Assembly (NCBI GenBank): GCA_036345935.2
Contig: JADWOT020000006.1
Coordinates: 12,126,519 to 12,190,518 of the forward strand
Direction: 5' to 3'
Origin: Taenia hydatigena
Taxonomy: Eukaryota > Platyhelminthes > Cestoda > Cyclophyllidea > Taeniidae
DNA: 64,000 nucleotides
Below, piece after piece: positions 26,080 through 39,900 of the stretch; positions within the stretch are counted from its first letter, which is position 1, and every line of letters starts with the position of its first letter. The position numbers were made by a program, and so were the translations under genes. The notes beneath the pieces are model-generated. The model saw only the letters and a list, made by a program, of their open reading frames with translations, was not told the DNA's origin and ran no database searches.

Positions 26080-29000
26080 CTACCTAAGGGGTCCAGTGAA
26101 TTGGTTGCGAAGATTTGTGATTGCCGGCAAGATGGGAAGCTCGCGACCTTTCCTGATAGCATTGTACATGCAGAGAGCAGCGTGAAGGAAAGTATACTGC
26201 TCCGAGTTCTCAACCATGCCACCGCGATCGAGACGGAGACGAGAGACAATGCCCAATACGTCCACCTTGTCCTCGTTGCGCAGTTGCTCACAGCCGATGC
26301 AGAGAGCGATGAAACAGCCAGTGCGGCCCACACCAGCACTGCAGTGCACCACCACGGGACCCACAGCAGCGGCGCCTGTGGCAGCCATAGGCGCAGGGTC
26401 GGAGGCACGGTAAGCGCGGGAGCTGGGGCCAGAAGGGGTGAGGGCGGAGACCTCAGACTCGTCCAAGAAGAAAAGGTTTAGTGCAGTGGTAGGGGGGCTC
26501 TCCTTGCGGCAGACATCGGTTGGGAAACGCAGATCGAGGTCGACGTCGGACCATCCTTCTGAGGGCTGTCGGAGGAGCGACTTCGGTGATGCAGGTGGCA
26601 GGATGACAGTGGAATTGGGCACTGGCATCGGCGCCGGTGTAGAAGGTAGTGAGGAACCATTGTTCTGGTGGCGACAGGCCTCCGTTTCGTGAACTAGATC
26701 AAGAAGACTGCGCGCAGACTCAAGGGTCGCTTCCGGCGAAGAATGATCGGACCATCCAACGTACCAAAAGTGCGTGACTCGACGTTCTTCACCATCCAAC
26801 TGAGTAATCATTAAACAATGCAATAAAGTCAATCCATAATATGACGATATTTTGGATGACAGAGAACTCATTGTTAATAATAAATTAAACACAAAACCCT
26901 AATTTTAAATTAGTAGTTAAGCGCGGTACTAAATTGGATCGCAATCCTTATCTACACCCCACTTTTCAGCTCATAGACCTATGTGATTTCACAGGGATAG
27001 ATGTGGGAGAGAGTAGAAATCACACGCGCATGAATGCTGATAATGTCGCCAAAGAAACTACACGATGAAATGGGGACTAGTTTTAACGGAGAGGAAGCAC
27101 ATACAGTGAGAATGAGCTTGCGCTCAGTGTAGCTGTCCTTTTGAGTGACAGCGATGACACGCACGTGAATGCTGCCAAAGGTTCGTTGGGCGCCGACGGG
27201 TGAGCAGGTACGCGAGAACTCCTCACCCCATGAAGCGAGAGTGGGAGTCGGCAAAGAGGCGGTCGACTGCAGCGAACTGCAGCCCATCCGAGCCGAAGCC
27301 TCATCGCCCCCGGCTGCCTTTTCCGCCGTAGCTGGCGCCTCTGACGATGGCACTGTGCCCGGGCGCACCGATGCGTTGATCGCACGATCGATCGACTCGT
27401 GCTTCAATGTTGGCAGGTAGAGCTCACACTTACTTCTCTAGGAGGAAAAACAGTCACGCTTCGGTAAATTCAATCAATGTGGCAACAAATCCGATACCTC
27501 CTTTTTCCTAAGTAAATCTGCATCACATTTCTAGTCATTCAGTTTTAGAAGCCAAGGGCAACCTCAAAATAAGGATGGAGAAAAATTTCGTTAGCACCAA
27601 TCAGTTTGAAGCAAACACAATCTCCCACTCTTACATCCCCTTTTGCTCAAACTGGCACTACCAAACGACTCTAAAAAATGGACATTTCTCACAAGCGTTT
27701 CGTCAAGCACTTTGAAATACAGTATGATGCACCTGCACACAGAGAATTTTAAACCGGAGACGATTATTCAATTATCTGTTTATATGAGCAGATTGTACAA
27801 AGTAGAGGCTTAACCGATTCGATACACAATAATTGTGCTTTGGGGCAGGCCGGTTAGTAAGGTATGTTTGTCGCTCAAGTTTCGATAAACAACATAACGG
27901 ACGACACTGGGAGAACACATGCCAAGTTGCTTTCGGCAATTCATCGAGAATATTTCAGCATCGGCAATTCAGACGAACGAAGATCCACCAATTTCTTTAA
28001 ATTACTAGATACAACTCCATTTATGCTCGTCTCCATGCACACGTGACGATGTGACAAGAAACATGAATTGATTTAATTGTCACAGCCACACATTCGGTTA
28101 TCTGTAGATTAGAGTATGCCTATTCTATTCATGAGTAAGCTGCTGAAGACTTTTCCTACCTCTTCCAGAGTGGACTTTAAACCCCATTTGTAAGGCCCAT
28201 TTACCGAGTCAGTTATGCAGCAATGGCATCATTAAGAGACCAAGCAGGTGGTGAATTTGACGTGCTAAATGCCAATCGAGACAAATTAACATAAAAGAAT
28301 GTTGTGTCAGTGTATTCCATAAAGTTTTTACTAATTCGTTTGATAGGCAATGTTTCTGCTGAACAAACGGGTACAAAATATGCGCTTTTCACAGACAACA
28401 GAGGATGGATTTGAAATGAAGTGTCGTCGACAATTTTTTTTGAAAGATCCTCCATTAAAGAATAGCTAGCAGTCCCTTATCCACAACAGTTACAGCGGTG
28501 GTTAATTTAAAGGTGGTAGATGGACATTTGGTTGCAGTTAGGATGGTTGAATCCACATCTAATAATGTGGATGTCAACATGAACCGTTGAACTCCCCAAT
28601 GGGCACATAATGTTTAAATATGCCAACGTGACTTTAAACGAAAAACGGGCTTCAAAACAGTACCGTAAAAACAACGACAATGTTAAGAATTGCCCATACC
28701 AAGCACAGTAATTTTAATTCAAAGCAAATTACCAGTAATGCCTGACCAAACTATGTTAAGTGTGCAAAGGAAAATTCTACAAAGATTACCAAGGCTCACC
28801 TTATCTTGTTCACATATTTTAGTCAGCATCACAACAGCAGGTGCACGAGTGTGCCAAACCATACGCCAAAAGTCGTTTATCGTGTGCGACATCGGACCTT
28901 GTGTTGCGATGAAGGCCTGTGGTCGACCCTGATAGCCCTACAAGGGGACGTGAATTCGGCAGTCCTTTTTGCAGTCTGCTATTGCCATAGGCAGCAACAA

Positions 29001-32000
29001 AAATTAATTCCTCTTCAAGGCACGGTAAGGTAACACACTTTCCTACATGAGCACTGCTGTGCGTAGGTATCTCGCATTGACATTGAATCACTGGTCCCAG
29101 TGATAGCTGGTTCGAAGGACTTTAGAAGATCTTGACAACACTAATTGATAGCCATATCAATGCACAATAATGATTAAATTATGGCTTCGCAATACTTTGA
29201 AAGCTCGTTTGACTCTGCGCTTGATTACGCGTGTACTTACGCCCAGTGGCGCGACCACCGGGCCATGCTAACAGAACACCTTGGCCTTTCTTTTTGTTGC
29301 TAATGCATTCTCTGCCATACTGATGCAAGTCCTTACAGCTTCAGAGAAGGCTCAGGGCGCTACACATGTTTCATTAATCACTAAACCTTGGGACTCGTTT
29401 AATGACAGGCAAAAGTTGTTTAACACACGTTGAAGTTTTCTCATTACAGTGATCCCCTAAAAAAGGGTTCAAAGCTTTTAATTTTGGAAATACTGTTCAA
29501 CTTTAGTCTCATGGGGCGCTTTTGACTCTTATAGAATCACTTCATATTAATACAATAATTCTACATCAAACTAGCGCGTACTCTTTTGTGATGGTAAGGG
29601 TCACTAAAAAGCGAGGAAAGAATTCTTAATTAACGGAATATAAAACCCATAATTGAGGACGATGCTACTGATAGCTAGAAAAAGACATGAAGTCTGCTCC
29701 GGAACGCTGATGAAATCCGTGCCAGTCTGAGGAGAAAAGTTAACAGCGATGTATCGCCATCATAAAGTTGAAGGAGATCACCATCGATAGCAGAGGTCTC
29801 AGAAGCAAAAAAGAATTTGTTCTGGGTTAGTATCGTATATGAATGATTTTTGACCAATGCTTGAGGATAAAGTAAAAAGGATAGCTATTGGGGGAGTTTG
29901 GTTGGGGGTAAACGAGACAACTTTTCAATGGCGTGTTTTGTGGTATGTAATAATTATTCCATGATAAGGAATATTTCAATTAGTCTGTTAAAAGATAAAA
30001 TAAATTTAATTGAAGTAAGAATTAAAAGAGATTAGCCTTAAAAAATAGCAACATACGTGAATATAGTTAGCGTTAATGTAACTGGTCATGTCATCATTAT
30101 TGATGGCAGGAAGAACAACCCTCGTATTATTATCTAAAAAGGGAGAACGAAAATGTGCCATAAATTCCGAATTCTAAACAAACGAATTAAAAATACTGAT
30201 CGATTAGGTGTGATAGCGACCTTATATAGGCTAACTGTCAGGTTTTCAGGAGCGTGAAAGATGGCAGAAACACGAGGAACTTACGAGGCAGAACCTCGTG
30301 GTAGCGATTTTTCTGACCCACCCCGACCCAAGGACAGTCGGCTTTGTTAGCAAAGTTCATGGGAATGTCCCAGAACTCCTTATAGAGGCTGTCCTCACCG
30401 CCCTGACCGAGTTTGGCTTCGAGAGCCTCAGGAGTTAGGAGAAGGGAGGCAGTGCGCAGAGTGACACGATCGGCGATACGACTGGGCTCTTCGCCAGTCT
30501 TGGGGCGTGGTGAGAGATTGGCAGCTGCAGTAGCAGCGACGGCAAGCGCTATCGGTGGTTGGATGGTTAATGTCTCACCGCTCGCCAGACACAGTGGGGA
30601 TTCATGCCCAAATGTAGAGTAGCTGGTTGGCGGGTGCTCAGCGAACAGTAGCCGGTTGTCCTCCGCGCTCGCAGCACTTATTTCGCCCAAAAGCACTTTG
30701 CGCATTGGCGAGGGGCTGCTCGAGGCTCCATTGTGCAAATTGAGCACAAGTGCTGCTCGCGGACCTCGACGTCTAGATGAACGAGCCTAGGTGTAACTCA
30801 ACTCCACCTCGCTACATTTCATCACCATTCGCTGGCTATTATTGTTAACATTTAAAGTAAAACAAATGAAAAGAATCAGTTTCCTAGTTATTTTACATTG
30901 CGAACTCGAACGCTTGCAATTGTATGGCATAATCGTTTCAGAGGGCAATATCGGTACCTATTAGCTTCAAGCAAACACCTGTGGCAAAAAGCCTCAGTGA
31001 TTGCCTTTGAACCCATCATGAATGATAGTAATACCATAGCTCAGCACCTAAACATAGTGAGGACTTTCACAAAAATTCAAAGTCTCTTGAGATGCGGAGC
31101 AAATTTTTTACTTGGTTAAGGAAACGGTAATAAGTGAGAAACAACAAAAAGCTAACAGCTAATGTAGGCAAAAAATTCAAACTCAAGTGTACTCATAACT
31201 TGTGATGGGATAAAATGTCAACTGAAATTTAATGCCCACGTGCCGATGCAAATTTTGCGACCGCTAGAGCCTGTATTACAATATATCCAAGTGTTTCCAT
31301 ATCCATGAAAGCACCTAAGATCACCAAATAATAAAGTAACCAGATAAGCGTTTTCGCAGTACGCCTCTTGATTCTTTAATTGAGAGCGGCTAGGCTGAGA
31401 CATTAAACCTCCTCTATGGTGGTTATCAAAGCGAGTAGTAGTACGCGAAAAAATTTCACCTACCGGACAGAAGAGGAGAAGCGTGGTGGGAACTGTTAGG
31501 GCTGTCGAAAAATGGACTCTCGTAGATTATTTAGACAAAGCATATTTTAAAAAAATAAATCACGTAAGTAGTGAGGTCTCCTTTTTCCTGTCTATGACAG
31601 AAACAAATAAAATGTGTCAGTAGCTTGCATCAAAACCCGCTACGTGTACATTTTATATTTAACTGAGGGGGTTTAAGAACGATGGAGACGGGTAGAGAGG
31701 TAAACAGTTTGTATTTGACAGCCTATATAAAAACGTACTCTTTAAATAGAGGGGTGAACTCAAGTGAATTGCAAACATTTTCCACTAAAAGTTCCCGAGT
31801 TATAGCTGAGTTGGAAAATTTAAATCGTCGTGTACACACAACGAGAGGCAAAATAGGCCACAAATAAGCAACATGCTTGCATATAACCGAACCATTCCCT
31901 TCAGGACAAGAAAATTAAAAACAATTTTAGTGTGGAAAAACTACTCATGAAAGAAAACACGCATAAGACGGTAGGCACTGAGCATACTATGTAAGAGCAG

Positions 32001-33869
32001 TAATTTGAATCTTACGAACAGCGAAAAACATAAATTCAAATAATTTTATTAAATGTTTAACCCAAAATGAATATTTGCATCATGGCCAAGAGCACGAAAA
32101 TGAAAAAAACTGGTAGCGGCAACTCACAGTTCAAGTAAGCTTCGATTCTTCGTTTTAGGAGGTCCGTCGCCGTAACACATGGCAGCGGAAGAGTCCGTCT
32201 CCCCATTGGTTTTTTGGATGTCTCCTGCAGAACAGGAGGACTCCATGAGGTTAGCCCTCTGTTGACCCAAATCGGCCACCCTCCTGGCCGGAACCGGAGG
32301 CGGCTGCACTTGGAAGGGATGTGTCTCGATCGGTGGAATGGCCGGGGACGCGGGGAGAGAGGCGCTAGCGGGGGTGAGATGGAGTCTCTCACAGTACTCC
32401 AACGGTTTCGGCGCCTCCTCGGTGGAAACTATGAGGTCAGAGGTAACCTGGGATGCTTTCAAGCAGCCCTCCTCATTAAATGGGAGGGAGCTGGCTGAAG
32501 TAATTATAGGCTCGCCGGCGGGGGTGTAAGTGCAGCAGCAGCAACAGCAGGAGGGGCCTAACACCTCCCTTTCCACCTGATGCTGCCCCAGCACCGGCCC
32601 CTTGCCTCGTTCATCGACATCTTCGAGGCTCGAAGGGATGGACTTATCTGGTAAATCACAGCAGGCACTGTTTACCTCTGCAGAGCTCTTCATCTGACGC
32701 GAGTCGTTAGCACTCCGCTCTGTCTTGAGGTGGTCACGACGCTGCCGAAAAACGCACCAACTTAACTGCAAACCAAAGAAGACACTGGACCACTTCAAGG
32801 CATATTCCCCGCTTTAATGTTTACCGAAAATAAAAGCCAATGCCGCCTCACACAGCAATGTTTAAAGGCCAAATCTACATAGCTCCTTGAATTAAGCAAA
32901 GCTATACAGTTGAATGATAATTTTTACAGTCACCATTGCTTCAATACAACATAGTTTGAAAATAGGCATCCTGTGATGTGCATTATCCTGATATTTTCAT
33001 CATTCGAGCTCAAAGTCCTACTTAAGATCGGGCAACATATGAACAATACCCACATATTAGTTCTAGATGAAGAAGAAATAAACTTGAACGTTAATTAACA
33101 CACTAGGAACTACTTTCGCTTTCATTCCGATTTTGCCATGACATTGAAGCTACTTTATCTGTGTCTATAGTTTAAGAACCGCGCACATTCAATGATTTTA
33201 TCGATTCCGATGGTAACAGCATTTAAATTGATTACAAAAAAGGCAAACTATAGGCCAAGTTATCCTCAATGAAGTGGAGAAAATGAGAAAATGTTCATGA
33301 AATCACGGACCGAAAGGGAGCATCGTCACATCGAATGAACACTTTAAACAGGGAACGTGATGTTGACATACAATGAAGCCATAATAATTGTCATTCACAA
33401 AAAAGAGTTAAATCTAATAATTTACGGCGTCTTAATGCTAGTTAAGGTTGATACTATCAGCCAAGGCATGTAGTGAACCAAATGTGGTTAGCTGCCACCG
33501 CTCCTATTAAAAAAGTGCATTGAGTATAAAAGGGATATTTGTAATAGAATTTTTGACAAAGTAGATGGTAAAAAGTGATGTGGGGTGTGGCAAGGAGAGG
33601 GAGATCAGCGCGGCTTACCCTTCTGCCAACACGTCTTAATGGCATCGGTTGTGTGGAATTCAATTGCTGGTGGGAGGATGTGGTCTCAACGCGTATTCAA
33701 AAGAGAGCTGCCAAGTAAATTGAGAATAGATGCGCACTAGTGTGTGTGTATGTGCACAGCCTCGTGTGCTGTGCATGTGCATACGTGTAAGGTTAGCGAA
33801 GGCTGACTGATCACACACAACGGCCGCACGCGCGCACCCCACCAACAAAAAGAGGCCTTGTGCAACACC

Positions 33870-33900
<31 letters not shown>

Positions 33901-36900
33901 CCATCCACTACACATTTGGAGAGCGAGAAATGTGGTGAGACGTGTTGCGACCTCGCCAAATAGGCGTGCTGGCGCCATACGGAGAGGATCATCACCTCCA
34001 GGCGCCTAAATGTGGAGAGACCATCCAGCAATGGACGCCAGTATCCTCTCGGTCCCCTACTGCGGACGTAAGCCTTATCCTTTTAACTAAAAGAGGGGTG
34101 GCAATATTTTCCGAAAAAATTGCGATTTATTTCGTAATACTAAGGATGTATGCAGCCAGCGGATGAACTTAACAAAAGTGCCAATGTAGGGACTGAGAAA
34201 AGGCGTATTCATTCACGCGTCGCATTAACAATAACGTCGATTGGAGGTATAAGATTGAGAACTAAATTATATCCATCGCTTTCACACAAAAGGTTACTTA
34301 TTTGGTTCCCAGGTATTGTTCATAACGGGTAAACCAATTTAGCAATCACATCTTGCCACAATAATTGCATGTGAAGCATTCAACGCAAAATATAATTAAT
34401 GTCACACACGAAAGTAGCTATTAAAATACGTGGCACCGCCAAGTGGGCTTCGCACTATAGATAAGAGCAAAAATAAAAGGCAAGATATTTCTATTACGCT
34501 GAGCCAGCGTAGTGAACAAGCCAAGAGGCTAAAGCACTCAAATATTCAAAAAAGGATGACCGCAGAAACAGTGAAAATAATAGTGAAGCTGCATCGCTTA
34601 ATTTGCCTGAACTGTCAAAAAATACGACGAAAGGTAAGCTTTTAGGTCAAGCCCAGTCTCAGCCACATTAGTGCATCTGGGATCACGTGATTCAGCCATG
34701 CAACTTAAAACCACCTCGCAAAAACTGGTGAGCAGTTTACCATTATTCCAGGGGAATAAATTAATTAATAACAACAAAATCAAGACGGTTTTAAGCAGCA
34801 AACTAGAAGGCTTACACGGCTATTCGAAAAAGTATCTGACTAGCTAGAAAGTAGTAACGAACAAACTGCATAACCTCTTTCCGAGTAAATCTGTACCAAG
34901 AAAACAAAGACGCAAAATGGCTATGATTGCGATCTCCCAACAAAAATGATTGATTACCTTAAGCAAATTCAAATTTTTATTTAGTGAAACAAAGTCCACA
35001 CCCTGTATTGTTACTCAGACGCTAAAGCAAAGAAAAGGAGTAAGCATAGCCTTGCTTTGAAACCCAAACAATAATAACATGTTGGTGATTAAATTAGACC
35101 GAATCATGCAAAATTGTCAAACTTCGTCCGAGAAAACCATGGATAATGCCTAAGCAGATGGGTTCATGAAGTTCACACCGAAAATAATACGGAAAAATTC
35201 TGTCGAGGTAACGCGTGTGCTAACGCTAATGTAGTCTTATAGTACCATTTTCGGACGAATGTCTAAGCTGTTCGGAACAGAATGAACAAATAGACTTTGA
35301 TGAAGCAGTTTACCTTAACCGGCTATGTTTCGTAAGAAATCGAAGAAAACTCTGAGTTTATTCCCGATAAACCACCCGAGGACTTGTAATTCGCAACGTG
35401 CAACACATGAACATAATAATGGACACGATTCCTTAGTTTTGCAGAGTGAATATGATCCGAGTTGATTTGATGTTTTAGACGACAGAGATTCGAAGACGAG
35501 GGGAACTGTGCTTAATTGTGGAGAGCGAAGTGAGTGGACTTGGATGAATGGCAAAGTGAAAAAGGGTCAGGCGAGTTTATTCGCCAATAGATTGTCTACG
35601 CAAGAGAGGGTCAGATTGCACTGTCCCGCAAAAGACCGACGTTTGAACGAAGGTTCTATCTGTAGCCGCCTCGCCTTCCAAAGCGTACTACCACCAGCAT
35701 CACATGAACATCTCAATGATATCAGCATGAATAAGTACAGAACCGCCAACGCAAGTATAAACGGGTAGATACATTGCGGAGAGTAGAAAAGTCAGTTTGC
35801 TCTCCGAAAACTTCGTCCGAATAAATACAGGAACACAGCTTCGCATAAACTATCGGAAGAGTCCGTGTTTTCTAAACAGCAAGAAAGGTAATACTGTTTC
35901 GGAAGCAGTTACGAATACATGTTAAGATCACCTTAGAAATGTCGAAGAGCTTTAAAGATATAAGCAAACTGCATGAGCTGGAGGAGCTAACGTGTAGACC
36001 CCTACAAATGTCACTCTAGCATCGCATTGGTGGCGAAATATTACGTAAAAGTTAATCTTAATAGCAATTACTTTCCAATATTTCATGAGTCAACTTGGCA
36101 AATGAGTTGAAAAACAACATCTACTACAAAAATCCAGTAAGCAATCATATCTAGACTCTGGTGAACCAAAACAGCCTCCAGCACAATATGGGTGCAGCCA
36201 TGTGGTGGGTTAAAAGGGCACCAAAAGGTGCAACTTTCCAATTTTTCGAAGCCAAATTCGAAAATGAGCCGAGGATATTTTTACCATCAATTGGCTTGAA
36301 GGGAAAAACACTACCAATGCATCCTGCAAAGGAACGTAAGTTATTTCGTCCATAACAAATCATATTCATACAGTCGGATTTTAGGCTGAAAATGAGAATG
36401 TATCAAGTGCTCATTAGTAAAAAATGTTTCAGCTGCGTAATTAAACATTGAACGCCAGCTGATCGCATAAAGTGAATAAAATATGATAGCTACATCGTCA
36501 AGTCCAAAAATACTTGAAGATTCGTATCGATGAAATGGCATGACTAACAAAAATAACCCATAAAAAACATGAAAATCCAACCTAAAAAATTACCTATTAA
36601 TGCCCTTTAACACTTGAAAGTATGCGAATATCATGGTGAGTAGCGGGCTTCGTAGAAGTCCCAAGATGTGGCAGGGTGTCATCAATGCGCCTTATAATAA
36701 GTGATTTACGGACGACTTGTATAAATTAAATTAAATAGCGAATAAAAGATCATGTAAGACGGGTGAAAGTAAGCCGCTCTGCATTTTCCTTCGATAAGAC
36801 GAGTTACACCAAATTTTTACGCGAATGGGAAGTGCTGGCACTGCGTTGCGCTAGACGACGCTGAGGCAAAATCACCCACTGGCAGGAAGATTGTCTTTTG

Positions 36901-39900
36901 GAAAGAACAACTGACGATGAAACCGTAGTAATGAGAATTGTCAGACCATGGAAGGTCTGCGGTTCATCAAAAAACAACCCCAAAATACGAACCAGAGACA
37001 AAAGACAAAAAAGCTACAATTTTTACATGAGAAAGGTTATTTGTGTTTTTTAAGCTCGAGTTTCTACCACTCCTGCTGTCATGCAATTAACTTCACGATA
37101 AATTTCTCCTTCTTTAGAAGCATGAATAGTGAAAAGAGTGAAATGCATCAAGAACCAAATAAAATGGCAATTCTATGCATTAGCACATGCAAGTTCAACT
37201 TAGTTTGAATACATACAACTAAACAGATTTACATACTGTAAGGGATCAAAAAGTTAAGGACGGATATAGCCAAATCACATTAACTTCTAGCATTATATGA
37301 AAGAATGAAGATTTCACCAATTGTGCGAAATTGTAGGCTTTTAAACAACCAAACCGCAACTCCTATTGAAGGTATGTGTTGTATAACAGCATGGGAGAAG
37401 CGCGTCTTTGTGAAATTATCATGATTTTTTGTTGAAAAAGGTTGATGGCTTGCCAGCCAGATTTTTCCTGCGTAACTTTTTTAACCCAAACAATTGCACG
37501 CATCGATTTACGGTAGAGCTGCCACTTTTTTATCCACAAGCATAGTCATTAGATTCTCAACTTCAAATCTTCTATAATTTAAATCGCAAGAAGCAGCAAC
37601 ATTGTTCAGGATCACCCAATGAATGTAAATCGTGCAGCACAAAGTGAACCCTCAATCAAATTTAGGACTGTTTCATGTAAGCTAACAAGTTTCCCACGAC
37701 GTTGACGCTTCAATTCGCCTTCCATCCCTCCGCATAAACAGCACCAGCACCGAAACCAGGAGGTGAATAGCCACAAAACTAATGCAGACGGAAACTCAAA
37801 TGCGCATACACGCAGGCACTGCTATTTACATCACGCAAAGGCAGCACCTCGGGCCTTTGACGTCAGTGGACGCGAGAGAATGGATACGTGCATGCAAAAG
37901 GATGCCACTATCACTACGACTGCCTTTACTCCTTTCTGCCTCTTCCCCCACCCTCCTAACACCTTGAAGCCAAGCCTGCTTCCCTAATGCACAAATATCC
38001 CGCCTCCGTTTTCGCGCCCAAAGGTGCATTCAGAACTAGTGTGACATGAACATGACTTGTAAGTTAATTCAGTCCACTAATGCCACTTTTTCCGTCCATT
38101 CACACCACACCCACGATGTGATTACCGCACTTTGATGTGAAAAAGGTGTATATTAGTCAAATATTTACCCTTGAGAAAAAAATCGTTTTCAAGTTGGATG
38201 CAATCTCTCATAGTTGTTATTATCTAAACAAGACGACTATTTTTAGCTTAATTACGAAGAAAATACACAAAAAGAACACAATTTTTGGGCAAATAAAGTA
38301 GCAAAAACACTTCAGCTTGGAAAGGTTTGATGCTCACTATAGCTACTACTACTATTATTAATAAATCCTTTTCCTGGTACATTGATAATGGCATGTAGAT
38401 TAAACATTCGTAAAGGATGGGATGAAAGGTGCGTAAAAAAGTTGAGAAGTCGTTCGAGGACTAGGAGCTTTGCAAAGTGCGAGATTGACGACCCAAAGGT
38501 CCATCAAGTCTCAAAGTGCAAACATGAAATTGACAAATAAAAGCGGAGTTGACCGGTACACTACCGGATCACGTGAAAAGCCGTTTCCTTCCTATGTAAA
38601 ATGCTGATATGCATTACACCTATGCACGGAACCACAATAAAGGCCCTTTGCACAAAAAATGGAAGCCCACCAAATTCACTTGAATTCAACCCATCAACAC
38701 TGCACAGCTCATAGCGGTTAGGCTAATGCAATTCTTTGTACAGATGGATGGAAATGGCAACGGTCATTTTGTGCATATTGCTAAGAAAAAGCACTCAGCC
38801 CGCAAGATCACCCATGCAAACACACACAATTAGTGTTATTGAAATGGAGGCGATTAATTTGCACATGTGCACACCGTAGGAAGTTAGAGGCTTACCGCGC
38901 AGTCATTTTCTCAGTAATTAGATCAAATTATCAGAGGATCACTGATAATTGTTCCAAAACGTTTGCACTTGCTCCCATCATGCAATTCCACCTAGATAAA
39001 AGCACTTCCGCCTGACGATCGACTTCGTCCATAACCGTGTCCAATCACCATGGATTGCGATGAAAAGAAAAACGTAATTTGCTTCATACTCCGTGTACCC
39101 TGAGTTAAAGGCATGATTTTATCAGTTGAGAGATAGCAAAAATTGTTTGGTGAAGCACAACCTTAAGAATTGATAATCACAATCAACTTCATCACGCCTT
39201 GAAGTCGCTTTGCGAAAATTCACTGGAGAAAGCACATTTGAGCAGGGTGTATGACACTCCTTCGAGTTTGGTGATTTTTCACAGCGATCCATTATTTCAC
39301 TGCGCGTTAGCTGCAAATTTGGAAAACCCATCGTGCACAAGCATGAAGAGACCAGAAAATCTGACCGAGTTACTGCGATTCGTTATTTTTGCAAAAACCA
39401 TTTCCGATGTTAAATTGACTTTCTACGCCATGAGCACAACCCGCATCGCAATTCATCAATCATAAACGGAAGGAAAACACACCGAAATTTTTACATCCTG
39501 GTGACCACGCTGACACAAGTGCCATTTTATTGAAAACGAAGAGAAAAAAATAAATGCAACAAAAAGCATCACATACAGTATGCATTTCACCGGTGAAAAA
39601 TATGCTAGTTTTTACAACATTTGGTTCGTCAACCAAACTAGCCTAACGACCCAAGGCCTTTAGAACAATTGACTGTGATGAGCACACACCTAAGAGTAAA
39701 TGCATAGTACAGGGGAGGTTTATTCACTCTGTCCGATACACTAAAGGGTGCAGATTTTAGGCGAATGCCGAATAAATCTAAGCTAAATTATTAGCCGGCA
39801 TACCGCTACAGCTTCTATCAATTCGCATGGTCTTAAATTAAATGTCATTTAACCAAAGGAGTGACAGGCAATGAATCGCGTTTTAAATGGTTTTGTAATG

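Noticed and set aside
27169..27420. Plus-strand frame opposite the phosphatase exon
   Set aside because: Shadow of the GC-rich coding exon 27105-27437 on the minus strand.
33660..34031. 123-codon minus-strand frame with a Cys-Val repeat
   Set aside because: Driven by the CA microsatellite and located in the phosphatase intron.
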